Shown here piece after piece: positions 8,424 through 19,483 of a DNA stretch of 64,000 bases. Source of the stretch: Adiantum capillus-veneris (Eukaryota; Streptophyta; Polypodiopsida; Polypodiales; Pteridaceae); contig CM043946.1 in the NCBI GenBank assembly GCA_014529385.2, positions 34,120,558 through 34,184,557 of the forward strand, given 5' to 3'. How positions within the stretch are numbered: position 1 is the stretch's first letter; each line of letters begins with the position of its first letter. The translations under genes and the position numbers were made by a program. The notes beneath the pieces are model-generated. The model worked only from the letters and a program-made list of their open reading frames with translations, had not been told where the DNA came from and did not search any database.

Positions 8424-9411
8424 CTACCTACGGCAAGTCTCCTCCTTATAGAAGAGAAACAGGAGAGAAGACTAGCTCATCCATAATGTACATAACCAAT
8501 CCCCAATCTCATATCCCTAATCACTCCTCTCAACTTGATTAATTTCATTAACTCTATGCATGACAGAAGTGTTGGAAGCTTATGCCATTTCTAGAGCAAG
8601 GTGATGTAGCACCTTCTCAAGCAATATGATCCATCTCCTTTAACCCTACAATCAAACCACTCAAGGTTTCCACTTAAGCACATACACATTGTGTACACAA
8701 ACATAATGATCAGACACTAGCACAGAAACTTAACAAGTCAAGCATGCATTCGAGACATGAGAAAATAAAATGATGAGCTCTGTTGAGAGAAAAGCCACCA
8801 TCATTTAAGCATGAGACACCTCGAGGAGGCATGAGTAGAAGAGGCTCTTGGGCACAAGGAAAGTGGAGATGGAGCTCCAACCTTTGGTGCTCTCTTGTTA
8901 CCTCAAAAGTGGAAAGGCTATAGAAGTACTAGTTGGAGGGAGAAGAAGATGCCATTACCCTATTCCTCTCATCGGTATCTTAGCAAGTTGGATATTGGGA
9001 GAGGGCCGTGGAGCTACTTTCCTAAAAGAGCGAAAAATAGTTCACTTTTGGATGTTGCATGGTGTTAAGAATAGTCAAGGAGAGAAACCCCGGAGGTTTT
9101 GGTTGTCGAGAGCCCGTGGTCAGAGGGACTTACACATAGGGGAAGGCCATCACCGACCTCATCAATTGCCTCGTAGAGAGCATTTCAAAGGCACGAGAAA
9201 AAATCAATATAAGATCTCTATTTGGGGAGCTATCCATTGACCATTTTCTTATCTTGTTTCTCTCTCTTTCAGCAACACCTGCTCCATGATGCCATGGAAG
9301 TTGAGCTTCACCTTTCATACTTATTTGGAGTTGTTGGGTGTAGACGGTGGGAACAACCCCAGACGAAAATTCAGACTGGCGGTTAAACTGGTAATTATTT
9401 TACTGTCATTT
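8424..9411. other. intergenic DNA right of E1, no supported gene
   Basis: An open frame of about 130 codons (8848-9240, +) starts at TTG, lacks any motif I know and has no homologue in the window, so I do not call it. The rest is AT-rich sequence without recognisable structure. Confidence 0.5.
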
Positions 9412-9874
9412 TCCACGAAGAGGATGGGGTCTAGGAGGGCCTCTTTATTTGCCATGAGATTATGGAGGTGATTAACATTTGGACGAATATATACATGCCA
9501 TGTGTGCAAGAATGGTGGGTGTGCAAGAGAGGTGTAAGAGTGGTCAAAGGATACACTTTTCCCCCCCAAAAGGGGGATGACAAATTTATGATTTTCGGCC
9601 TTACATAACTCCTATATGTGATCTTCGATTTGAGTGGAGATTATAGATTTAGAATCTACACGCCGTGCTCTTTCTGTAGATATGTTACATTATATACTTT
9701 TGCTCGTTAGATTCTAAATTTCATTTTGGGGAGAAATTTGAATTCAAATAAACTAGCCGTTCTACCTGTTTGAATTCAAAAGTTGTCCTTTGATTGCTTT
9801 CTTAATACTAGAAGTTTGACTCCCTTAAACTGCCAAATAAAGAGGCCCTCCTAGACTCCATTGTCTTCCTAATG
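9412..9874 (-). mobile_element. TIR element copy A (non-autonomous)
   Basis: About 460 bases bounded by inverted ends: GGATGGGGTCTAGGAGGGCC at the left and the matching GGCCCTCCTAGACTCCATTG...CTTCCTAATG at the right. It is the reverse complement of copy C at 35011-35469, including the inner GAATTCAAA and GGTGATTAACAT segments. It has no coding capacity. The left terminus is degraded (CCACGAAGAGG where CATTAGGAAGAG is expected). The superfamily is not assigned because no clear target duplication is visible. Confidence 0.75.
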
Positions 9875-11069
9875 TATTGCAATAACTACAGAGTGGAAAA
9901 TGAGTTAGAGGCCCAATCTGGCAACTATAAATAAGGGCTATTACTTCATTTGATGGGCTATCATATGGAGATTATTGAAGACTTTTTACCAATATCAAGG
10001 AGTGTAGTGTCTTGGAGTTCAATATGCACTTGTACTCTTTTGTCATTAAGCCCAGAACTATCCTTTGGCTAATGTTGTACTTCATTCCAATTGTACTGAT
10101 CTGAATATAATCCGGTTCCACTTCCATTCTATGTGTCATTTCCACCATTTCCATTTCAGTATCAGTGCTCTATCTGATCAGTTGTCTGAAGTCTACCTTC
10201 TTGAACTAGTTTAGCTAACTCAACTAATCCAACGTGGAATAGCTGTCTGAAGAGACTAGCTCATTCCATTGGGCACCCAAGTTATCGTTGAGGCTAAACA
10301 AGGGGCCACTTACACCCATTATTGAAGGGTTTCAAGAGTACAAGGTGACAAGGATTTAAGAGTACCATGTGCAGAAGGACCACACTAGCATATATTTAAC
10401 AACGGACTAGCACGAATCAAATCGAAACAGGCGACCACGGCTCGAGATTAGAAATTCAAGGCTACGAGCATGGAGTTTTCGTGTACGGATATAAAACTCT
10501 TAAATTCTAGAAACGTAGCAAGGATCATGATCAAGATAAATTTTTCAAGATCAAGTATTACACACAATTTGCCTCTCAAAGGGAAACATACAAGATTCAC
10601 GCGACAAAATTGAAGAAAAGAACAAATATGCATCAAGCAAGGAGAGGAACTGAGTTTCCATTTTACGAAAGTAACATGCAAGAGAATGATTTTAAATTAA
10701 TTTCTTTCTCTCTCTTTTCATTGGTTGCAAAAGAAACATCCCCAATTTACTAGTAAACCAAGTGGGGGATTAAATCAAGCAATTTGTAAGAAGATAAGCG
10801 ATGCATGCAAGCTCGGATGCTACTACAAATCATTACAGATTGCATGTATAAGTGCAAATGATTGCTACTACATCTATTAAAGCGCATGCAAGGCATACAA
10901 GTATGAAGGACATAAAATCCCATAGAAGAAGGCTTTCCTATGCCTATCCAACTACGTACGAGTGTCAAGGATATTAGCAATATCTAAACTATGATTAATC
11001 TTTTTTTCCTAGCAAATTTGACATTTATGGGATAGAACAAGATCTTCTTGAGGGATATTTTTTTATTTA
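9875..11069. other. no gene seen
   Basis: AT-rich sequence on both strands. Short frames are interrupted, with no recognised motif and no repeat shared with the rest of the window. Confidence 0.5.
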
Positions 11070-11460
11070 GCATCAAGCCATTGTTCACCAAGCAGAACAA
11101 GACCCTCTTGATGTGTCTATGAGCCCTGCTAACGAGGACCCATCATTGGTTAATGATCATGGGTTGGTTGATCGACACTATTTTAATAGTTTGTTGACTA
11201 ACCAAACCACACTAGAGTATAATTTTTCACTACTGAATGCTAATGTTGTTGCATTACTGAATCAATTTATGTAGAATATGGCTACACAAGGTGCACCAAC
11301 AATAATTCCACCTATTGGTACTCAAAAAGTTTTAGCTGCTATGGGTGGGCAAGGGCAAGAGGCTCAATGGTTTCCTTGAGTTGTTGTTGTTGATGCATTA
11401 CTTGAGGGTGTACCTCCCTCTTCGTTCATAAATGCTGGCAGTAAGTAAGAACATCATACT
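11070..11460 (+). pseudogene. gag-like relic, decayed
   Basis: A frame reading HQAIVHQAEQDPLDVSMSP, then a hydrophilic stretch, then LNANVVALLNQFM, a TAG stop, and NMATQGAPTIIPPIGTQ resembles the linker-rich N-terminal part of plant retrotransposon gag. A second stop follows after QWFP. No zinc knuckle, protease or LTR could be joined to it. It could equally be another decayed repetitive gene. The reading rests on composition and frame length only. Confidence 0.3.
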
Positions 11461-11774
11461 CAAGGGGAAGGGAATGAGTAAAATAAGTATTTTGTGAACA
11501 CCTTTCTCTGTAAGTGAAGGGATATTCACAAGCTCACACATACTCTAGAAGATGGAAAAGAGGTAGAGACAAGTCTATCTCTAAAGTGCAAGGCCTACTA
11601 GCAGTGAATGAGTCTCATAATCTACATTTTGCAAGAAATTCCTTCCCAGAATGAGCAAGATCAAAATTGGGATGCAAAAGTACGTGTGTGATGGATAATC
11701 TCACACTTACTCCATACATAGTCATTATCAAGAAACCTTCTTGAATGTCAGGAAAAGGATCCTAAGGAGCAAGG

Positions 11775-12003
11775 CTCAACCTAGGGGGTCAGGGACCTGA
11801 GTCAGGGGCTCAGGCTGGACCAGTGTGGATTGGGGATCCATATTATGGCTAGGGATAATGGCTAGGGCTAGGCGCCGGCCTATATATAGGGTGGTAGGGT
11901 GTTGTATCCAGAATCTCAGTCTCCTAGGTCTACCACTAAAACGAGGCAACAAAGTGTCATAAATGTCATGTGAGCTGACATGATCGTCTCCAGTACATGA
12001 CAA
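11775..12003 (+). repeat. possible LTR remnant with TATA box
   Basis: GGTCAGGGACCTGAGTCAGGGG, a GGGGATCC and CTATATATAGGG in this order resemble the layout of the short E7 LTR (GGTCAAGGACCTGGCC, GGGATCC, GGGGCTATAAAAGGG). No second copy or primer site was found. It may be a solo or truncated LTR of a related short-LTR family. Confidence 0.35.
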
Positions 12004-12078
12004 CAAGGGCTAAATAGAATCTTCCACAAACACAACATCCCGTGAGACTAAGATATGCTTTGTTTGCGGATGATACAA

Positions 12079-12321
12079 CCTGTAAGCTTTGCTTTTTCAC
12101 TATAACCAAACAAAAATACATTTGACAGCCTTATCATCCGGTTTTTGATGCTATGTTTGTGGCACCAAAGCATATGTCAAACAACCAAAAACCTGTAACC
12201 TTTGCTTTCATCACTATAACCAAACAAAAATAAATTTGACAGCCTTATCATCCAGTTTCTTATCATCCAGTTTTTGATGCTATGTTTGTGGCACCAAAGC
12301 ATATGTCAAACAGCCAAAAAC
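12079..12321 (-). repeat. tandem duplication inside E6 integrase end
   Basis: Units 12079-12191 and 12192-12321 are near-identical. The second has an extra 16-base internal repeat (TTATCATCCAGTTTC twice). Both code, on the minus strand, for the conserved integrase-end segment FLFGYSDESKGYR or a decayed version of it. The duplication arose within the relic and is absent from E4. Confidence 0.8.
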
Positions 12322-13286
12322 CCTCTTTTTCCTTAGCAACACCCTTTTGCTGAGGCGTATAAGGCACTATACATTGGTGTTTTATCCCACGACTAGCCAA
12401 AAATGCATTAAATTCATGAGACATATGCTCCCCCCTTCGATCAAAACGGAGGGTGCCCATAATACTTTTCGAGACATTTTCAACCATAGCCAAAAATTGT
12501 TTGAAGCACATAAACACTTAAGAATTATCTTTAAGCAAAAATACACATGCATGCCTAGAGTAATCATCAATGAAATTCACCAAGTAAAGGTAATTGCCCA
12601 AGGATGGAGTTTGCAGGGCACACAAACATCACTATGCACAAGCTGCAACCTGCATGTGGCCCTAATTGAACCATCCTTTTGGAACTGACCCAAAATACAA
12701 CCTTCACAAACATGTTTGACAAGTGCTTCAAGAGGTGGCAAAGAAGCAACCATATCAAATTTCTCCAAATGCAGCAAACTGGCAAAACTCAGATGTCCAA
12801 AACGTGCATGCCAAAGTTTTGCATTTGAAATATCCTTAGAATCCACAACTGTATTTATAAAATTTTTCCCACACTTGTCATACAAAGTGAGCTTATACAA
12901 CCCACTGTATAAAATACAAGATGCAATAATTTCATTACCAAAACTGCGATAATGTACTATACATCTATCATCCACAAATTTGAATACAAGACCAAGTCTA
13001 GCAAGTACAGATACAGACAAAACATTCTTCTTGATCCCAGGTACATAAAGTGCATCAACAAGTGTGAAAGAACTGCCATTTGCAATAGTAAGCACAATCT
13101 TTCCAACTCCCTGAACCGGATAAGAGACATTGTTGGCACAAGTAACTAAATTTCCATGAGGGACAGATTCAAGAGAGGTGAAGAAATCACGATGTGAGGT
13201 AATGTGCTTTGTAGCACCACTGTCAAAATACCACACATGTGAATCTGCGGCAATTGACATGCATGCATCATGGACAACATGATTAT

Positions 13287-14260
13287 CATTAGGAAGAGAA
13301 TGGGATCTAGGAGGGCCTCTTTATTTGGCAGTTTAAGGAAGTCAAATATTTAGCTTTAAGAAAGTAATTAAAGGATAGCTTTTGAATTCAAACAGGCAAG
13401 ATGGATAGTTTATTTGAATTCAAAAATTTTCCCCAAAATGAAATTTAAAATCTAGCGGGTAAAAGCATATCATGTAACATATCTATGGAAAGATCTCGAC
13501 GTGTAGATTATAAATCCATGATCTCTGCTCACATCGGAGATCCATTAGGGAAAATTTGAACTCACAAAGGGGCCTTATAAGGAGTTTGACTTTCTCTCTC
13601 ATGTCCAAAACGGACATGCAGTAAATTTTTTGCAAATCAACTCTAAACTTGGCGGAGATTTGACAGTTAGAATCTACTCTTCAAGCTCTTTCTATTGATA
13701 TATAGCACGTCACGAGATTCCTCATATTTTGAAAGATTATATAGATTCTAGACAGAGTCACGAGATGCCATGAGATTTCTCATATCATGAGATGCCATGA
13801 GATTTCTCATATTTTGAAAGATTATATAGATGTGACAACTCTGTCTAGAATCTATATAATCTTTCAAAATATGAGAAATCTCATGGCATGCTATATATCA
13901 ATAGAAAGAGCTTGAAGAGTAGATTCTAACTGTCAAATCTCCACTACGTTTAGAGTTGATTTGAAAATTTTTTATCGCACACCCGTTTTGGACATGAGAG
14001 AGGAAGTCAAACTCCTTACAAGGCCCCTTTGTGAGTCCAAATTTTCCCTCATGATATGTGGGAGTTATGGAAGGCCAAAAATCATAAAATTGTCCACCTC
14101 CTTTTTGGGAGAAAGTGCATCCTTTGACCACCCTTACACATCTCTTACACACCCACCATTCTTGCACACATGGAGTACACATATTCGTCAAAATGTTAAT
14201 CACCTCCATAAGCTCATAGAAAATAAAGAGGCCCTCCTACACCCCATCCTCTTCTTAATG
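13287..14260. mobile_element. TIR element copy B, composite
   Basis: The left end CATTAGGAAGAGAATGGGAT and the right end CCCCATCCTCTTCTTAATG are inverted repeats extending about 45 bases (through GGAGGGCCTCTTTATTT). The outer parts match copies A and C. The element splits the E6 copia gene between gag and protease. It is about twice as long as the other copies because a second hairpin element (13543-14053) sits in its middle. No open frame of note is present. Confidence 0.85.
13543..14053. mobile_element. inner foldback element nested in TIR copy B
   Basis: A near-complete palindrome with arms of about 210 bases. The left arm begins CATTAGGGAAAATTTGAACT and the right arm ends with its complement (CCAAATTTTCCCTCATG). 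Landmarks in both arms are CAAAGGGGCCTT, GTTTGACTTTCTCTC and TATATAGATTCTAGACAGAG. Copy C reads straight through at the equivalent site (GGAGATC|ATATGTGGG), so this is an insertion. Its first seven bases equal those of the host TIR, so the two families may share a transposase. Confidence 0.8.
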
Positions 14261-14794
14261 TAAGTGCACTCTACACTAAAAGCCCATTCTGCATCAACAT
14301 CATCATCACAGTCTCCTTTCACAGAAGACTCAACAATACCTGTATTTGTAGTGGAACCAACATTAATAGTGGAACCAACCTCTTTCTTTTTAGCCTCTTT
14401 GTCCTTCAACTTAGGACACTTCTTGATCAAGTGATCATTGGGTGAAAGCATGCAATGGTGGTACAAAAAAATGACATTTTTTGTTTGTACCTAGTTGGTA
14501 CTTTTACGAAATCAAGAGGTTGTTTTGGAGGGAACCATTTTCGGCTTCTAAAATTAAATGGTGTAGGAGGGAAGCTAGTAATAATAAAAAATCCAATGAC
14601 CAATCCATTTGAAGAGACATCATGGGTGGGCCCAATGATGGATTGGATCTTTTGCACGTTTGAACTTGTGTGACGTAGCGTGTGTGTCTTGCGTAGTACC
14701 AATGGCTTTTTGTAGTGGTTCTCGACTGTGCAACGCTGTCACAAAGGTCTCACGCATCACCTTCAGGATTCCCCTGTGCAGCTCTCGCGCCACA

Positions 14795-15076
14795 ATGAGG
14801 ACGCCCGCAAGGAAGTCTGCTGCTATCAAGGGTTCACCCGACAAAGGAAAGAAGCCCATGAAAATGGATGCAACCTCCCCCCTCAAAGGCACAAAGTCTC
14901 CTCGAAGCATCAACACATCGAACACAAGGGCTAGCAAGGGGAGCATTTTTGTGGAGAAATCAAGAAAGTCTACAACACCTTTTGTCGAGGACGAGAATCG
15001 GTCTTCAACTAAAACAAGAGGTTGGTGTTTCTACGCTGTCATGTCCTGTTCTACAGGATTTGATTTTGTTTCATGA
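14795..15076 (+). CDS. Lys/Ser-rich basic ORF, possible first exon
   Basis: An ATG at 14795 opens a 93-codon frame beginning MRTPARKSAAIKGSPDKGKK. It is rich in Lys, Ser, Thr and Pro, like a disordered nuclear protein N terminus. The last residues (after RSSTKTRG) look different and may be intron; AAGAGGTTGGTG near 15020 could be a donor. The next plus-strand exon candidate starts at 15762. I recognise no domain. Confidence 0.35.
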   Translation: MRTPARKSAAIKGSPDKGKKPMKMDATSPLKGTKSPRSINTSNTRASKGSIFVEKSRKSTTPFVEDENRSSTKTRGWCFYAVMSCSTGFDFVS

Positions 15077-15485
15077 GAGTTAGCTATGTCAAAGGTTGTA
15101 AGGTCATTGCATGCAAGTTTATGTACTATTTCTTGCTCAAGAGCCTTGCATTATGCATTCATGAAAGCATATGTGCCTTGAACCGAACACAATTTCACGA
15201 AAAATTTCAACAATTTCACGAGTGTATCATTTCATCTATGCATTGCATGTAAGTCAATGTTTTTTTCTTGCTCAGGAGCTTTGCATTTCTATCCTTTTTT
15301 TGCATTGCATGCATTCATGATTCAAGCATATGTGCCTTCACCTGAACACAATCTCAGGAGATTTTTCAGCAATTGTGAATGTATTGTTCATCTATGCATC
15401 TATGCAGAAGGGTCTTCTTGTATCCCTATTATCATACCCTGTAGGACAAGAGGGTTTACTAAGAAAATGAGGAAGTTTAGAGTAC

Positions 15486-15595
15486 AAAATATGGTACTGT
15501 ACACTACCAAATTTGGTAGTTTACAGTACCAAATTTGGTACTGTACAATGATAACTCTATATAGCCTCAAATTTGGTCAGTACCAAATTGTGCAT
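15486..15595. repeat. inverted GGTAC motif cluster
   Basis: GGTACTGTACACTACCAAATTTGG and following bases form overlapping palindromes (ACCAAATTTGGT occurs twice, flanked by CAGTACC and GGTACTG). The cluster can fold on itself and is typical of the motif filling this domain. Confidence 0.7.
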
Positions 15596-15761
15596 TGGGA
15601 AGAACATCTGTGTGATCAAAGGGATATTTAGGGTGTAGGGTTTAGTTTGACATTGCTAAATCGTTGCCAGTAGAAGGTCATTTAGGAAGCATGCTTAGGT
15701 ATTTTGGATTGGTAGACAAAGGGCATGTCTAACATTTGAGCTTTGTGTTTCCACATTGCAG

Positions 15762-16639
15762 GCAAACACAAAATGGAAGAATACCTTATTTTGACCAAGT
15801 TCTGTTATACAACTGAGGAGCTTCACGAAGAGTATGGTCTCAGCATGGAGGGGGTGCTTGCAAAGGATCTTAGGGATGAAGACCTCCCTCACGACGAGTG
15901 GATGATGGTATTCAAGCAAAGCTACCAGAAGAATGCAAAGATCTACTTGAATCATGTGCATCCAAGACTCCTTGAAGATTGCAGGTTCCTCTTCCACAAG
16001 GTATATCAAGCCCCTCCATCTTGTGAGGAAAGCACTACAAAGTTTGCACGCTACTATGCTTTTGAGAGATGCCATGCAGCAACAAAGGACCCTGCACGCC
16101 ATAAAGTCGCATGGGCGAGGTTTGGACAGGCAGTACTGAACATGTGTGCCAGCCGCCCGGGAGGGTTGGAGCAGGAAGTCGAAACTTGGCGAAGGGAAAA
16201 CGGTGCCTCCCACGACGGTTTAGGGTCATCTATTAAGAAGCCCCGCCTTACGCAAAGTGGTAGTAACCTTTGTATAGAGTTAGACCCCCCACAACTTCAC
16301 GTGGAGTTGCCTGATTATGTTACAAAATTGGAAAGTATTGTTGAGAGAGTGCCTCAGAAAAATGCAGTTGCATCGCACATGCTGAAAGAGCTCAAAGCAT
16401 CTCTGCAATAGAACAAGGAAACATTGTTGAGAGCCGAGGGTTCCAATGCTGTTGTGAAGCGGATAAAGGATGACATAGAGCACTATGAAGTGCAGCTTGC
16501 AAAACTAAAGCAGAAAAACCCTTTCAATGATGAGGACCTCAAAGAGGTTGAGGCTGATCTGGGAGCTAGTCGACGCATGCTTCGTCGACTTGGAAAGAAT
16601 GAGGACATGCTAAATCTAGAGAAGGAGGTTCATCTATAG
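15762..16639 (+). pseudogene. unknown charged protein, exon with one nonsense codon
   Basis: A strong acceptor (TTTCCACATTGCAG, ending 15761) precedes an exon with ATG at 15773. The frame reads MEEYLILTKFCYTTEELHEE and so on for 212 codons, to TAG at 16409-16411. It continues in phase (NKETLLRAEGSNAVVKRIKD) for another 76 codons to 16639. The stop follows LQ and is probably CAG-to-TAG. The C-terminal part is Lys/Glu/Leu-rich and likely coiled coil; a KKPRL motif near residue 160 could be a nuclear signal. I do not recognise the family. It is the first long plus-strand gene of the GGTAC-rich unit. Confidence 0.55.
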
Positions 16640-16959
16640 CAAGTAATTCCTATCATGTCTTAAGAAAGTGGTTTTGGTAGTGCATGCAGCTTTTTAGTAT
16701 CTATAAATGATGCTTTGCTAGTTTGATAGAGTTTGGTGGTTTTATTTTTGTATGGAAATTGCATATTCTAGGTAGATTGCTAGGTCCAGGTGGACTTTTT
16801 GAACTTTCTCTATGTTATTTTGCTACTTTTTGTCCATACTGGTATCTTTTGGGTTTTTTTGGATATACTTTCTTATTTTGGTATCTTCTATCATGTTGTT
16901 TTTAGTAGTTTGGTAGTCTGATAAATCTGATCTTTTTCTAGTTCTGGGTGTGTTGCTAG

Positions 16960-17760
16960 TACCACTAAACCCTTATAGGTAGCTTTTGGTAGTTTTTGTT
17001 TATGCTTTGGTAGTTTCTGGAGTGGATCTAACAATGTTCTTTTGGTAGTTTTGGTTGCTTTTGGGTAGTTTATTGGTGGACTTGGGTGTATTCGTAATGC
17101 TTTTGGTACTAACTGGTAGCATTTGGTACTATTCTGGCACTCCCTTTGGTAGTTTATGGTTCTTTTGTAACGACACTACTTTGAATGTATTGGTACTTTT
17201 AGGGTTTTAGGGTAGCTTCTTACAATGCTTTTTTGGTGGCTGTTAGGATTTTTGGTACTAATTGGTAGCTCATGATTATCATTTGGTACTAATCGGTAGC
17301 TCCTGGTTATGATTTTTGGTACTAGTTGGTAGCTCATGGTTATGATTTGGTACTAATTGGTAGCTCCTGGTTATGATTTGGTACTAATTTTGGTAGTTTA
17401 CGGTTGTCTTCTTGCATTGATGACTTGCTAGTTTTTGGTACTAATTGGTAGTATGATGGCTTTGGTACTGTCTGCTAGGTTCTGGTACTAATTAATAGTA
17501 TGATGGCTTTGGTATTGTGTGCTAGTTCTTGGTACTAATTGGTAGTATGATGGCTTTGGTATTGTTTACTAGTTTTTGGTACTAATTGGTGATGGCCTTG
17601 GTACTGGTTGCTAGTTTTTGGTAGTAACTGGTAGTATAATGTCCTTGGTACTATCTGCTACTGTTTGGTACTAATTGGTAGTATGATGGCCTTGGTACTC
17701 TCTACTACATTTTGGTACTGTCTGCTAGCTTTTGGGACTGTTTGTATTGCTGCTGGTTGA
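16960..17760 (+). repeat. degenerate TTGGTACTAATTGGTAG repeats
   Basis: About 800 bases in which TTTGGTACTAATTGGTAG-type units recur at irregular spacing, often followed by TATGATGGC or CTCATGGTTATGA. The motif is almost always in the same orientation here. No gene is present; it separates two exon-bearing segments and may be an intron or spacer. Confidence 0.85.
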
Positions 17761-17778
17761 CAATAGGCTGAGTGTGAT

Positions 17779-18892
17779 TTGCTGGAGGCAACATGGAAGG
17801 AAGCACAAGGCCATGTCCTATTTGTGAAGCAGATGATTACTGATGTTCAGCGGGGGAAGAGATTTATGTTATATCCTAGGCCCCAGGTTGTTGATTCGGG
17901 GGAGATGATCCATGTGTTTGGAATGTGTGTTGCATGTGGTGAGCTCTTGGAGTCTGCAAGATTTGTAGGAACCTTTATGCTTGAGTGCCGACATTAGTAT
18001 CACCCCCTTTGCTTTAGTGCTTTTCTACTAAGCAGGGATCATTGTGCCAAACCTGGTTGTAACATGGTGATCCTCGAGGTGGCAAAGTCTTGGGTCGGTG
18101 GGCATCGTGGTGTGAAGAGTAAGTATGTGTGTGTTCTGCAAATCATACGCTTACCTGCACTGAATGTGACATTGTTAGTAAGTTTGTGCTGTCTTTCTCT
18201 ATTTTTGCAGAGGAAGAGGATGCTGCAATGGCTAGGCCCGGTGGGAAAAATGGACAGGCAGTCAAGGATGGACCAAATGCCACAAAATTTGCTACAAGTC
18301 ATGCATGGGAGGAGAATGAGGATACTACACAGATAAGGGATGTTCTCCGGGATTTAAAGCATGGTGGTGTGGAAGGGAAAGGGACTGACATAATTGTGAT
18401 ACCATGTGGGACATCGAAGAAAACAGTGACTGTGAGGACAAAGATGCTAAAAGGAATAAAGACAATGTTGGAGGTAAAGTGCCTCCCATAGTGGAACTCG
18501 ATGGTGCAGGGGAAGATTCCACTATGGGGGAGGAGGACAAGGAGGGGGTTGAGGGGGAGGCCAAGAGGGGGGTGGAAGCTAGGGATGACAAATGTGCAGA
18601 GGATGCCAAGAAAGGGGATGAAGGGGAGGCCAGGAAGGGGGAAGAGGCAGAAAAGGAAAAGGCAGGCAATGCGATGAAGGGGGATGGGCCCGAGGATGCC
18701 AAGAAGGAAGTGGCAGTGGAGGATGCAAAAGTGGAGAGTACTGACGGGAGTGCGGATCCTGAAGCTGAAGATGTTGTGCAAAAGATGTCAGGTGATTCCA
18801 CTGATTCGATGACCCTGTCAAAGCTTTTTAGTCTACAAACAAAGAAGCACAACGGTGCTCGTGACCAGTTTTCTCGTGCATGCAAGCCGTAG
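17779..18892 (+). pseudogene. RING-like zinc-finger protein with acidic tail, one intron
   Basis: The 5' exon (17779-18118) encodes a Cys/His cluster of RING type: CVACGELL, then LECRH, a TAG stop (17995-17997, probably former CAG), then YHPLCFSAFLLSRDHCAKPGC in phase. A donor GTAAGT at 18119 and an acceptor TTTTTGCAG ending 18210 define a 92-base intron. Removing it joins the frames into EEDAAMARPGGKNG and onward. Near 18400-18470 the frame changes by one base. A long acidic Glu/Asp/Lys/Gly low-complexity tail then runs to the stop at 18892. RING fingers usually bind zinc and recruit ubiquitin-conjugating enzymes; that role is inferred from the spacing only. Confidence 0.55.
18119..18210 (+). 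other. spliceosomal intron in the RING-like gene
   Basis: A 92-base segment with GTAAGTATG at the left, a pyrimidine-rich tract (TTTCTCTATTTTTGCAG) at the right, and phase-compatible coding on both sides. Size and borders are normal for plants. Confidence 0.7.
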
Positions 18893-18989
18893 CCCTTCTC
18901 ATATGCTTATGTATTTTGCACAATGTGCTTTGCATTCTACCAATACGATCAACTTTTGGCCTTTGTCTTTCATCAGTTGTGTTCCAATG

Positions 18990-19380
18990 TAACTTTTCAC
19001 TATGGTACAATACAGTTTTCCAATGTTACTACTCACTATGGTACAATGCACTTTTCCAATGTTACATTTCTACAATGCAATACAGTACCCAATTTGATAC
19101 TGTATAGTACCAGATTTGGTATTGTATAGTACAATGCAGTTTTCCAATGTTACACTTCTACTGTGAAATATTGTACCACAATATGATACTGTATATTACA
19201 AAGCAGTTTTCCAATATGACACTTCTACTGTGCAATATTGTACCACAATATGATACTGTATAGTACCCAATTTGGTACTTTGGTACTATATAGTATCAAC
19301 TTTGGTACAATACAGTATCAAATTTTGTATAATACAGTATCAAATTCTGTATAATACAGTATCAAATTTTGTACTTCTTG
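18990..19380. repeat. GGTAC/TTTTCCAATGTTAC repeat cluster
   Basis: CAGTTTTCCAATGTTAC recurs at 19015, 19050 and 19137. It is interleaved with GATACTGTATAGTACC and, further right, TACAGTATCAAATTTTGTA units. The content is AT-rich and partly palindromic. No gene is present. Confidence 0.8.
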
Positions 19381-19483
19381 TGTCAAAGTGGTGCTCTGTT
19401 CTTTATATAATGTTTGCATTGTATATCTACCACCACTCATTTGGACTGCTGGTATTGTAGTAAGATCTTGGTGACAAGATGAG

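Larger units (their letters stand above)
12010..14466 (-). pseudogene. E6: Ty1/copia gag-pol fragment, interrupted
   Basis: Read leftwards on the minus strand. A zinc-knuckle-like end of gag (HHC...DHLIKKCPKLKDKEAKKKE) lies near 14466-14261. After the TIR insertion, the protease follows at 13286 (VWYFDSGATKHITS), then the pre-integrase HHCC domain (LWHARFGHLSF...CEGC.LGQF) to about 12577. An integrase core piece (RFDRRGEHMSHEFNAFLASRG, PYTPQQKGVAKEKE) follows, then the FLFGYSDESKGYR region. Reverse transcriptase and RNase H are absent to the left, as is most of gag to the right. Frameshifts separate the pieces. Gag is cut at about 14470, exactly where the GGTAC-rich domain begins. Confidence 0.85.

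Noticed and set aside
8848-9240. A 130-codon frame right of E1.
   Set aside because: No ATG at the start, no domain, no homologue in the window; length is within chance for this composition.
18299-18885. Long minus-strand frames rich in Ser, Pro and Leu opposite the acidic tail.
   Set aside because: They mirror the Glu/Lys-rich codons of the plus-strand tail and have no recognisable domain.
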